DNA from: Sedimenticola hydrogenitrophicus
GTDB taxonomy: Bacteria; Pseudomonadota; Gammaproteobacteria; Chromatiales; Chromatiaceae
DNA: 44,001 nt
Direction of reading: 5' to 3'
Assembly (NCBI RefSeq): GCF_029017505.1
Contig: NZ_JAQGEI010000043.1
Coordinates: 1 to 44,001 of the forward strand
Each line of letters starts with the position of its first letter. Within the stretch, counting starts at the first letter, position 1. Of the stretch, positions 1 to 6,854 are shown piece by piece. The notes beneath the pieces were generated by a model that did not search any database, had not been told where the DNA came from, and worked only from the letters and a program-made list of their open reading frames with translations. The position numbers were made by a program, and so were the translations under genes.

Positions 1-17
1 AGCGGGTCGTTTCAATA

Positions 18-91
18 TGGCTGGGGATGGAGGATTCGAACCTCCACTGACGGAGTCAGAGTCCGTAGTCCTGCCGTTAGACGAATCCCCA
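18..91 (-). tRNA. tRNA-Gln (anticodon CUG)
   Basis: Read on the minus strand, this folds as a cloverleaf. The acceptor TGGGGAT at the 5' end pairs with ATCCCCA near the 3' end. The anticodon stem ACGGA/TCCGT encloses the loop CTCTGAC, giving anticodon CTG, which reads the glutamine codon CAG. The T arm contains GTTCGAATC. The discriminator base is G and the CCA end is encoded (18-20). It lies about 40 bp beyond the stop of rpsI on the same strand and could be co-transcribed with the ribosomal protein genes. Confidence 0.95.
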
Positions 92-130
92 AATGTCTGG
101 AGCCACCCGGAGGGCAGCGCCAGGGACATG

Positions 131-523
131 TTAACGCTTGGAGTACTGCGGACGCTTGCGCGCCTTGTGCAGACCGACCTTCTTGCGCTCCACCTCGCGG
201 GCATCGCGGGTCAGGAAGCCGGCGCGACGCATCGGGCTGTGCAGCCCTTCATCGTATTCGGACAGCGCACGGGCGATACCGAGGCGGATGGCGCCGGCCT
301 GGCCAGTGGTGCCGCCACCTTTGACCGTGGCCTTGATATCCACATTCTTCAGCAGGTCGGCCACTTGCAGCGGCTGGCGAACCACCATGCGGGCGGTTTC
401 ACGGCCAAAGTACTCGTCCAGCGGACGGCCGTTGACCACGATGTTGCCGCTGCCGGTAGTCAGGAAGACGCGCGCAGCAGAGCTTTTACGACGTCCGGTT
501 GCATAATTCTGGGTTTGAGCCAT
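131..523 (-). CDS. rpsI: 30S ribosomal protein S9
   Basis: The 130-residue product is the small-subunit protein S9, whose C-terminal tail reaches the ribosomal P site. The N terminus [19 protein letters not shown], the internal [19 protein letters not shown] segment and the basic end [17 protein letters not shown] are all diagnostic, and the length is normal. It follows rplM with only a 42-bp gap, the usual two-gene operon for L13 and S9 in proteobacteria. The ATG start begins the conserved family sequence directly, so no other start was considered. Confidence 0.98.
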   Translation of the reverse strand: MAQTQNYATGRRKSSAARVFLTTGSGNIVVNGRPLDEYFGRETARMVVRQPLQVADLLKNVDIKATVKGGGTTGQAGAIRLGIARALSEYDEGLHSPMRRAGFLTRDAREVERKKVGLHKARKRPQYSKR

Positions 524-541
524 GTTTCTGTTCCGTTAGGT

Positions 542-578
542 GGATTTCAGATATCCAGCGGGATTTTAGATATCCAGC
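542..578. repeat. Short tandem duplication at the 3' end of rplM
   Basis: Two 18-bp copies, GGATTTCAGATATCCAGC (542-559) and GGATTTTAGATATCCAGC (561-578), lie head to tail and differ at one base. The second contains the last codons and stop of rplM (Leu-Asp-Ile-stop). The first repeats that coding end in the rplM-rpsI spacer. It looks like a local slippage or duplication product with no evident function. Confidence 0.8.
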
Positions 579-994
579 ATCTGGGGCTGCTGTGCCTGAT
601 GTGCATGCTCGGGGCCGGCAAAGACCTTGAGCTTCTTGAACATCGCACGACCCAGTGGATTCTTGGGCAGCATGCCCTTGACTGCGGTCTCGATCACACG
701 CTCCGGCGCCTTGTCCAGCAGCTTTTCCAGGCTGATGGATTTCAGGTTGCCGATGTAGCCGGTGTGATGATGATACATCTTGTCTTTCAGTTTATTACCG
801 GTTACGCGAATCTTCTCGGCATTGACCACAACGATGTAGTCGCCGGTATCCACGTGCGGCGTGTATTCGGGTTTATGCTTTCCGCGCAAACGCCGTGCTA
901 TCTCGGTTGAGAGACGGCCAAGGGTCTTGTTTGTGGCGTCGACCACGAACCAGTCGCGGCGCACTTCTGCGGGTTTTGCACTTACGGTCGTCAT
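566..994 (-). CDS. rplM: 50S ribosomal protein L13
   Basis: The 142-residue product is the early-assembling large-subunit protein L13. Visible family landmarks are [20 protein letters not shown] near the N terminus, the [20 protein letters not shown] segment, the [11 protein letters not shown] motif and the C-terminal [15 protein letters not shown], where the enterobacterial protein also ends in LDI. It is the first gene of the rplM-rpsI operon. Upstream (995-1130) there is no other minus-strand gene, so its promoter should lie there, but I could not pick a convincing -35/-10 pair. Confidence 0.98.
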   Translation of the reverse strand: MTTVSAKPAEVRRDWFVVDATNKTLGRLSTEIARRLRGKHKPEYTPHVDTGDYIVVVNAEKIRVTGNKLKDKMYHHHTGYIGNLKSISLEKLLDKAPERVIETAVKGMLPKNPLGRAMFKKLKVFAGPEHAHQAQQPQMLDI

Positions 995-1132
995 CTGACT
1001 TGCTCCAGCGGAGTAACAATACTAGCGCTTCAAAAAAGAGCGCGAATATTACCGGACCGCACGCGCTCTGGCAAGGCCCAGTTGAACTATATTTAGCCAA
1101 AGCCACTCACGGCGATCTCTGGACAAAAAAAT

Positions 1133-1161
1133 AGGCGTAGCAGGGGAGGCTACGCCTTTTT
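1133..1161. terminator. Bidirectional rho-independent terminator with no assigned gene
   Basis: A 9-bp perfect stem, AGGCGTAGC (1133-1141) with GCTACGCCT (1149-1157), encloses a 7-nt loop. It is followed by a T run on the plus strand and preceded by an A run (1124-1130), so it can work in either direction. No annotated gene ends here: rplM and the GlcF-like gene both point away from it. It may end a small RNA or a short transcript from the AT-rich block to its right, or from the rplM upstream region to its left. Confidence 0.8.
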
Positions 1162-1185
1162 AATAATATAAACCACCAAAGGAGG

Positions 1186-1281
1186 ATGGATGGAGTACTT
1201 AAAAATGCATCAACATTTAAAGTTTTAATATCTTCCAATATTATTATTTTAATGTCAACAGTTTTCCTCCCTGCTGTTTAA
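1186..1281 (+). CDS. Possible 31-residue hydrophobic peptide (weak)
   Basis: An ATG directly follows AAAGGAGG and opens a 31-codon frame ending in TAA. It has a hydrophobic stretch, VLISSNIIILMSTVFLPAV. The zero spacing from the ribosome-binding site argues against this start. The alternative ATG at 1190 has 4-bp spacing but encodes only 12 residues (MEYLKMHQHLKF). Base composition here is much richer in AT than the neighbouring genes. Neither frame is recognised, and this may simply be AT-rich non-coding DNA. Confidence 0.2.
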   Translation: MDGVLKNASTFKVLISSNIIILMSTVFLPAV

Positions 1282-1379
1282 ATTGACATCCCACCCCCTG
1301 GCGACGACACTCTGGATCGGCAGCTACCCTGTTTATCCACTACACCATGTCACTCTAATCCAGCGCACCCGTACCTGAT

Positions 1380-2603
1380 TTGAAGGCACACCAGCCATTT
1401 AAGCCCGTGAACCCTGAAGAAACACTACTCAAGGAGGCCGACCGCTGCGTCAAGTGCGGCATCTGTCTGCCCCACTGCCCCACCTACACCCTGACCCGGG
1501 ATGAAGGCGACTCCCCCAGAGGCCGGATCTCGCTGATCCAGGGTATTGCAGGTGGTCAGCTGGATAGTGCACGGGCCAACCGGCACCTTGACCGCTGTCT
1601 GAGTTGTCTCGCATGCCAGGCGGCCTGCCCCTCCGGCGTCGACTACAGCCAACTGATCGACGGCATTCGCGCCAGCCGGCAAAAAAGCCGCGGGGAGCGG
1701 CTCGCGCACCACCTCATCACCCATCTCCCCTACCGGAGCTGGAGCCGCCTGGGGTTATGGCTCTACCGCCATACCGGCATCCGCCCACTGCTGCGCACCT
1801 TGGGCGGTCGGCGCTTTCGCCGCCTGGACGGGCTGCTGCCGGACCAGGCCCGGGTCGGTAGCTGGCGGTCTTGCTATCCGGCAGCAACCTCCCGCCAGGG
1901 ACGCGTCGGGCTGTTTACCGGTTGTGCCGGACGGATCAGTGACCGCACGGCGCTGGATGCGGCCATTGCCGTGCTGACCCGACTCGGTTTTGAGGTGGTC
2001 GTCCCCGACGACCAGGGCTGCTGCGGCGCCATGCATCAGCACACCGGCGACCCGCGGACGGCCGAAACGATGGCCACCATCAACCACAAGGCCTTCGCCG
2101 ATAAAGAGCTGGATGCCGTGCTCTACCTGGCCAGTGGCTGCGGCACGCAACTGGCCGGACAGCCGCTTCCGGTGCCGGTGTTTGAGATCAGCCAATTCCT
2201 TAACCGCTGCCACTGGCCGTATGATATGGCACTCAATCCCGTGGACAGTGCGGTCGGCCTGCATTCACCCTGCACCCTCAGACACCAGCTGAAACTGGCA
2301 GACGAACCGGAAAGGCTGTTATTGCGGATCCCCGGCATCCGGCTGATCCGCCTCGACCAGATCCAGTGCTGCGGGGCGGCGGGAAGCTATCTGCTGGAAC
2401 AGCCGGAGATGTCCGATGCCTTGGGCGCGCGGGCGATCCAACAGCTGCGGGACCTGGAACTGCAATTCCTGGCCACCAGCAACAGCGGCTGCGCCCTGCA
2501 GCTCGCCAGCGGACTACGGCAAGCAGGCCGCAAAATCCGCACTGTGCATCCAGTCGAGCTGGTCGAGATCAGCCTGCGGGAGAGGGGATCGGAACAGACC
2601 TGA
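1380..2603 (+). CDS. GlcF-like (Fe-S)-binding oxidoreductase subunit
   Basis: This 407-residue protein resembles GlcF, the iron-sulfur subunit of glycolate oxidase. It has two 4Fe-4S ferredoxin motifs (Cys23/26/29/33 and Cys73/76/79/83, each followed by Pro). Two cysteine-rich CCG domains follow, with GCCGAM in the first and HSPCTLRH plus QCCGAAGSY in the second. The family passes electrons from a FAD-linked 2-hydroxyacid dehydrogenase to the quinone pool. No GlcD or GlcE gene adjoins it, so its flavoprotein partner must be elsewhere. The start is TTG at 1380; a GTG at codon 10 (1407) is an in-frame alternative, and neither has a strong Shine-Dalgarno. The exact substrate (glycolate, lactate or another hydroxyacid) cannot be decided. 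Confidence 0.85.
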   Translation: MKAHQPFKPVNPEETLLKEADRCVKCGICLPHCPTYTLTRDEGDSPRGRISLIQGIAGGQLDSARANRHLDRCLSCLACQAACPSGVDYSQLIDGIRASRQKSRGERLAHHLITHLPYRSWSRLGLWLYRHTGIRPLLRTLGGRRFRRLDGLLPDQARVGSWRSCYPAATSRQGRVGLFTGCAGRISDRTALDAAIAVLTRLGFEVVVPDDQGCCGAMHQHTGDPRTAETMATINHKAFADKELDAVLYLASGCGTQLAGQPLPVPVFEISQFLNRCHWPYDMALNPVDSAVGLHSPCTLRHQLKLADEPERLLLRIPGIRLIRLDQIQCCGAAGSYLLEQPEMSDALGARAIQQLRDLELQFLATSNSGCALQLASGLRQAGRKIRTVHPVELVEISLRERGSEQT

Positions 2604-2916
2604 CACGCGGGCGGATGCGCTGCCTTTCATGTCCCCCTGCGCTTGACCGGACAGGCCGACCGGCCACTGCAATCACCAGGAAAATCCGGATTTTCAGTAA
2701 GCAGCAAAAATCCCCTGGCCCATCGGCCCTGCTGATGACTGAATCCCGTTCAACTGCTATCATTGCGCTCCCTTGGCGCCCGGGAACGAACCGCCCGCAA
2801 GCCGATCCTGCGCGGCCGTGCAGGATCGATATGAAATGTCATACTTGGACATTAAACTGTGACAAGAAGCGCCCTGCGTTTGGTTTTCTCCTTCTACTTC
2901 AAGGAACGCACATAGC
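2604..2916 (+). other. Intergenic leader of the polyamine operon
   Basis: No gene is supported in this 313-bp stretch. It contains a perfect 16-bp palindrome, GAAAATCCGGATTTTC (2680-2695), soon after the GlcF-like stop. A hairpin with 9-bp arms, CGATCCTGC / GCAGGATCG (2803-2828, 8-nt loop), lies about 90 bp before the next start codon. Neither is followed by a T run, so operator or leader-RNA roles are as likely as termination. AAGGAA (2901-2906) is the ribosome-binding site for the next gene. Confidence 0.55.
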
Positions 2917-4131
2917 ATGAGTACTGTACTGATTATCGGAGCTGGCGGCGTCGGCCGTGTCGTGGCGCACAAATGCGCCCAGGTCGCCGAGGTGTTCAGC
3001 GAGATCCACCTGGCCAGCCGCACCCGGTCCAAGTGTGATCAGATTGCCGCTGAAGTGGCGGAGAAGACCGGGCGAACCATCCGCACCGCACAGGTGGACG
3101 CCGATAACGTCCCCGAGCTGGTGACCCTGATCAAACAGGTGAACCCGGCCATGGTGATCAACGTCGCGCTCCCCTACCAGGACCTGACCATCATGGACGC
3201 CTGCCTGGAGACCGGGGTGCATTATCTGGACACGGCCAATTACGAGCCGCTGGACGAGGCGAAGTTCGAATACAAGTGGCAGTGGGCCTACCGCGAGCGT
3301 TTCGAGCAGGCCGGACTGATGGCGCTGCTCGGCTCCGGCTTCGACCCCGGCGTCACCAACGTCTTCTGCGCCCATATGCTGAAACACCACTTCGACCAGA
3401 TCGACACGGTGGATATCCTCGACTGCAACGGCGGCGACCACGGCTACGCCTTCGCCACCAATTTCAATCCCGAGATCAACATCCGCGAGGTGACCGCCAA
3501 CGGCCGCTACTTCGAGAACGGCGTCTGGGTGGAGACCCAGCCGATGGAGATCCACCACACCTTCGACTTCGAGCAGGTGGGACCGAAGAAGATGTACCTG
3601 CTGTATCACGAGGAGATGGAGTCCCTGTCGCAGAACATCCCCGGGGTCAGGCGCATGCGCTTCTGGATGACCTTCGGCGACGCCTACCTGAAACACCTGG
3701 AGGTGTTCCGCAACATTGGCCTGGACTCCATCGAGCCGATCCTGTTCGAAGGTCGCGAGATCGTGCCGATCCAGTTCCTCAAGGCGCTGCTGCCGGACCC
3801 CGCCACGCTAGGCCCGCGCACCGTCGGCAAGACCAACATCGGCTGTATCGTCAAGGGCAGCAAGGATGGCCAGCCGGTGTCGCGCTATGTCTACAACATC
3901 TGCGACCACCAGGCGTGTTACCGGGAGACCAACGCCCAGGGCGTCTCCTACACCACCGGGGTACCTGCAATGATCGGCGCCATGATGATGCTGACCGGCG
4001 AGTGGATGAAGCCGGGCGTGTGGAACATGGAGCAGTTCGATCCCGATCCGTTCATGGCCGCGCTCAATAGCCACGGCCTGCCCTGGACCGATATCGAGAC
4101 CGATATCGATATCGACGCCCTTCCCGAATAA
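2917..4131 (+). CDS. Carboxynorspermidine/carboxyspermidine dehydrogenase (saccharopine dehydrogenase family)
   Basis: This 404-residue enzyme condenses aspartate semialdehyde with a diamine and reduces the product with NADPH. The product is carboxynorspermidine (from diaminopropane) or carboxyspermidine (from putrescine). An N-terminal dinucleotide fold is seen as LIIGAGGVGRVV (5-16). The body contains family segments such as GSGFDPGVTNVF and DHGYAFATNFNPEINIRE, and it ends in an acidic tail. The length is normal. It is followed 18 bp downstream by the matching decarboxylase, which fixes the pathway. No diaminobutyrate decarboxylase (the diaminopropane source) is nearby, so the real product could be spermidine rather than norspermidine. 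Confidence 0.92.
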   Translation: MSTVLIIGAGGVGRVVAHKCAQVAEVFSEIHLASRTRSKCDQIAAEVAEKTGRTIRTAQVDADNVPELVTLIKQVNPAMVINVALPYQDLTIMDACLETGVHYLDTANYEPLDEAKFEYKWQWAYRERFEQAGLMALLGSGFDPGVTNVFCAHMLKHHFDQIDTVDILDCNGGDHGYAFATNFNPEINIREVTANGRYFENGVWVETQPMEIHHTFDFEQVGPKKMYLLYHEEMESLSQNIPGVRRMRFWMTFGDAYLKHLEVFRNIGLDSIEPILFEGREIVPIQFLKALLPDPATLGPRTVGKTNIGCIVKGSKDGQPVSRYVYNICDHQACYRETNAQGVSYTTGVPAMIGAMMMLTGEWMKPGVWNMEQFDPDPFMAALNSHGLPWTDIETDIDIDALPE

Positions 4132-4149
4132 GGATAGACCGGCCGCATC

Positions 4150-5280
4150 ATGACACTGGACATCTCCCGCATCCCCACCCCCTGCTACGTGCTGGAGGAG
4201 GACCGGCTGCGCGCCAACCTGGCCCTGATGGAGCGGGTGCAGCGCGAGTCGGGTGGCAAGATCATCCTGGCGCTCAAGGGCTACGCCATGTGGAGCACCT
4301 TCCCGATCATTCGCGAGGTGCTGCACGGTTGTACCGCCAGCTCGCTGAACGAGGCCCGGCTGGCCGCCGAGGAGTTCGGCAAGGAGGTGCATGTCTATGC
4401 GCCCGCCTACAGTGACGCCGAGTTCCCGGAGATCCTGAAACTGGCCCACCACCTCACCTTCAACTCCTTCAGCCAGTGGCGGCGATTCGGGCAACAGGCG
4501 CTGGCCGCCGGGGTCTCCTGCGCCATCCGGGTCAATCCTCAGGTGGCGGAAGTGGCCGTGGACATGTACAACCCCTGCGGCCGCACCTCGCGCCTGGGGG
4601 TCACCCTGGAGGAGTTCCAGCCCGAGGCGCTGGAGGGGATCGAGGGGCTGCATTTCCACGCCCTCTGCGAATGTGGCGCCGACAGCCTGGAACGCACCCT
4701 GATCGCCTTCGAGGAGCGCTTCGGCGAGTGGATCCCGCAGATGAAGTGGATCAACTTCGGCGGCGGACACCTGATGACCCGCCAGGGTTACGACGTGGAG
4801 CTGCTGATCCGCCTGGTGCGCGATTTCCGCGAACGCTACGATGTGGAAGTCTACCTGGAGCCGGGCGGCGCCGTGGGCTGGCAGACCGGGCCGCTGGTCG
4901 CCTCGGTGCTGGATATCGTGCACAACAACATGGATATCGCCATCCTCGACGCCTCGGCCGCCGCGCACATGCCGGATGTGCTGGAGATGCCGTACCGGCC
5001 GGCGGTCCGCGGCGCCGGCGAACCGGGCACAAAACCCTACACCTATCGCCTGGGGGGCAACACCTGCCTGGCCGGCGATGTGATCGGGGATTACGCCTTC
5101 GAACGGCCGTTGCAGGTGGGCGACAAGATCATACTGGAGGACATGATCCACTACACCTTCGTCAAGAACACCACGTTCAACGGCGTCAATCTGCCTTCGC
5201 TGGCCATCTGGACCGCCGAGGATGAATTGAGGATGGTCCGCACCTTCGGCTATCAGGAGTTCAAAAACCGGCTTTCCTGA
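4150..5280 (+). CDS. nspC: Carboxynorspermidine/carboxyspermidine decarboxylase
   Basis: This 376-residue PLP-dependent decarboxylase has the alanine-racemase fold. It removes the carboxyl group from carboxy(nor)spermidine to complete the polyamine. The PLP lysine is expected at Lys43 in ILALKGYAMWS. HALCECG and GGGHLMTR lie in the barrel, and the C-terminal half carries GGNTCLAGDVIGDY, which supplies the cysteine and acidic residues of the second active-site half. It sits 18 bp after its pathway partner and must be co-transcribed with it. The pair provides the alternative route to triamines that does not use S-adenosylmethionine decarboxylase. Confidence 0.93.
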   Translation: MTLDISRIPTPCYVLEEDRLRANLALMERVQRESGGKIILALKGYAMWSTFPIIREVLHGCTASSLNEARLAAEEFGKEVHVYAPAYSDAEFPEILKLAHHLTFNSFSQWRRFGQQALAAGVSCAIRVNPQVAEVAVDMYNPCGRTSRLGVTLEEFQPEALEGIEGLHFHALCECGADSLERTLIAFEERFGEWIPQMKWINFGGGHLMTRQGYDVELLIRLVRDFRERYDVEVYLEPGGAVGWQTGPLVASVLDIVHNNMDIAILDASAAAHMPDVLEMPYRPAVRGAGEPGTKPYTYRLGGNTCLAGDVIGDYAFERPLQVGDKIILEDMIHYTFVKNTTFNGVNLPSLAIWTAEDELRMVRTFGYQEFKNRLS

Positions 5281-5313
5281 ACTACACCCGGTGCCTACCC
5301 GGATGGGTATGCA

Positions 5314-5476
5314 TTCCCACGCAGAGAGACTGTGAAAGAATTGCCAAATGACGCGAAAAGGGGGGTACCCAAACCCTTCCCGAGATGGTGATCGCCTCTC
5401 TACGGGCTTCTCAGGCGGTCAATTTTTTTGCCGCGTTGATCAGCCTGAATACTTTCACAGTCTCAGAGCGTGGGAA
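5314..5476. repeat. 163-bp element with long imperfect inverted ends (MITE-like)
   Basis: The left end (5314-5342) and right end (5448-5476) are imperfect inverted repeats of about 29 bp sharing TTCCCACGC, GAGACTGTGAAAG and ATT. They enclose about 105 bp with no convincing gene. The outer TTCCCACGC/GCGTGGGAA portion resembles a common gammaproteobacterial repetitive palindrome. The element directly follows nspC and may also act as its transcript end. No clear target duplication was found. Confidence 0.7.
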
Positions 5477-5513
5477 CGAGGAACGGTAACCCGTAGCGCC
5501 GGGGCTCAACCTG

Positions 5514-5544
5514 GTAGGGTGGGCACGCTGTTTGTGCCCACGCG
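5514..5544. repeat. REP-like palindrome, GTAGGGTGGGCA type
   Basis: GTAGGGTGGGCACGC is followed by TTTGTGCCCACGCG, giving a GTGGGCAC/GTGCCCAC stem. The same sequence occurs as a two-part inverted unit at 28505-28587, so this is a dispersed repeat. It lies next to the stop codon of the osmC-family gene and may form a 3'-end structure for that transcript. Confidence 0.75.
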
Positions 5545-5555
5545 GATGCTGGAGC

Positions 5556-5972
5556 TTATTCCGCCACCAGCTCAAAATCGTGACTGATCTCCACCACCTG
5601 CCCCAGCATGATCGAGGCCGAGCAGTACTTTTCCGCGCTCAGCTTGACCGCCCGTTCCACGGCCTTTTCGGTCAGGCCGGGCCCCGCCAGCCGGAAGTGG
5701 ACATGGATCTTGGTAAACACCTTGGGATCGGCTTCGGCGCGCTCGGCCTCCAGCTCCACCTCGCAGAGGGTCACCTGGTTTCGTCCCTTGCGCAGGATAT
5801 GCACCACATCGAACTGGGTACAGCCCCCCAGCCCCAGCAGCAGCATCTCCATCGGCCGGACGCCCAGGTTCCTGCCGCCAAAATCCGGCGGGCCGTCCAT
5901 GACCACGGCATGCCCACTTCCGGACTCACCCACCATGAGGGTCTGCTCGACCCATTTTACCCGTGCTTTCAT
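5556..5972 (-). CDS. OsmC/YhfA-family protein
   Basis: This 138-residue protein belongs to the OsmC/Ohr superfamily of thiol peroxidase-fold proteins. Two conserved cysteines are visible: Cys51 in GLGGCTQFDVV and Cys117 in KYCSASIML. The start is ATG at 5972, beginning MKARVKWVEQ, which matches the length of E. coli YhfA; the longer open frame upstream has no support. It diverges from crp exactly as yhfA does in enterobacteria, which favours the YhfA branch over true OsmC or Ohr. Organic-peroxide reduction is a family inference, and the biological role of YhfA itself is poorly defined. Confidence 0.88.
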   Translation of the reverse strand: MKARVKWVEQTLMVGESGSGHAVVMDGPPDFGGRNLGVRPMEMLLLGLGGCTQFDVVHILRKGRNQVTLCEVELEAERAEADPKVFTKIHVHFRLAGPGLTEKAVERAVKLSAEKYCSASIMLGQVVEISHDFELVAE

Positions 5973-6033
5973 CACATACTCGCAAGTTAATAAAGGTTTG
6001 CAGACTAGCATACATCGACAATCTGCAGGAGCT

Positions 6034-6051
6034 CACCTAGAATCCTAGGTG
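6034..6051. promoter_or_regulatory. Palindrome between osmC-family gene and crp
   Basis: CACCTAG (6034-6040) and CTAGGTG (6045-6051) form perfect 7-bp inverted arms around AATC. The site lies 37 bp before the crp start and about 60 bp before the divergent gene, where an operator would be expected. It does not match the Crp consensus TGTGA-N6-TCACA, so autoregulation by Crp cannot be claimed from it. Confidence 0.45.
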
Positions 6052-6088
6052 GAACGTTTCATTCCCAGTCCTTAACCAAAGGTCGCCC

Positions 6089-6742
6089 ATGAGCATTATC
6101 AAGCCACCAGAACAGGAACCCGCTTTTCTGAAGCCCTTCCTGTCGTTCTGTCACCGACGCCGCTATCCAGCGAAAACGGATATCATTCATCCGGGCGATC
6201 GGGCCGATATTCTCTATTATATCGTGGATGGTTCCGTCACCATATTGATTGAAGATGAAGATGGGAAGGAGATCATCCTCACCTACCTCAATAAGGGTGA
6301 CTTCATCGGCGAAATGGGGCTGTTTCTCGCGCAATCGAATCGCAGCGTGCTGGTGCGCACCCGCTCCGACTGCATGCTGGCGGAGATCAGCTATGCACGC
6401 CTGGAGCAGCTGTTTGATGGCGAACTGCGTGACCTTGCCAAGGATATACTCTACGCCCTGGGCGGCCAACTGACCCAGCGCCTGATCCATACCAGCCGCA
6501 AGGTCGGCCACCTGGCGTTTCTGGATGTGACCGGCCGGGTCGCCGGCACCCTGCTGGAGCTGTGCAAACAACCCGACGCCATGACCCACCCGGATGGCAT
6601 GCAGATCCGCATCACCCGTCAGGAGATCGGCCGGATTGTCGGCTGCTCCCGGGAGATGGCAGGCCGGGTGTTGAAAACCCTGGAGGAGCAGGGCCTGGTC
6701 TATGTCAAAGGCAAGACCATTGTGGTGTTCGGGACCCGCTGA
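6089..6742 (+). CDS. crp: cAMP receptor protein (Crp/Vfr)
   Basis: This 217-residue global transcription regulator has an N-terminal cyclic-nucleotide domain and a C-terminal winged helix. The cAMP-contacting residues of E. coli Crp are conserved: GE at 74-75, Arg85-Ser86 and Thr135-Ser136. The recognition helix region [21 protein letters not shown] (from 176) keeps the Arg, Glu and Arg that read TGTGA. The C-terminal KTIVVFGTR matches the family end. Conservation of all ligand contacts indicates a cAMP-responsive Crp/Vfr rather than an Fnr-type sensor, and no N-terminal cysteine cluster is present. It is divergent from the YhfA-like gene, a conserved pairing. Confidence 0.95.
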   Translation: MSIIKPPEQEPAFLKPFLSFCHRRRYPAKTDIIHPGDRADILYYIVDGSVTILIEDEDGKEIILTYLNKGDFIGEMGLFLAQSNRSVLVRTRSDCMLAEISYARLEQLFDGELRDLAKDILYALGGQLTQRLIHTSRKVGHLAFLDVTGRVAGTLLELCKQPDAMTHPDGMQIRITRQEIGRIVGCSREMAGRVLKTLEEQGLVYVKGKTIVVFGTR

Positions 6743-6854
6743 CCGGCAACCGCACCGGGCACACCGCCCAAAGAGCGCCAAAATCCCACCGATGGGCCCA
6801 TACGCCCCGCTTACCCACCGTCCGAATCAATCCGCCACTGAAATTTTTTCCTGA

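Larger units (their letters stand above)
995..1379. other. Divergent intergenic region, rplM to GlcF-like gene
   Basis: This 385-bp spacer separates rplM (leaving left) from the GlcF-like gene (leaving right). It holds a strong bidirectional hairpin terminator at 1133-1161, followed by an unusually AT-rich block (about 1157-1285). That block contains a very good Shine-Dalgarno sequence AAAGGAGG (1178-1185) and two overlapping tiny ORFs. A perfect TTGACA hexamer occurs on the minus strand (1254-1259) and another on the plus strand (1283-1288), but neither has a good -10 at standard spacing. Confidence 0.6.

Noticed and set aside
1346..1360. ATG at 1347 as start of the GlcF-like protein
   Set aside because: It reads ATG TCA CTC TAA and stops at once.
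6034..6051. Crp autoregulatory site
   Set aside because: The palindrome CACCTAG-N4-CTAGGTG does not contain TGTGA/TCACA, so it is reported only as an unassigned palindrome.
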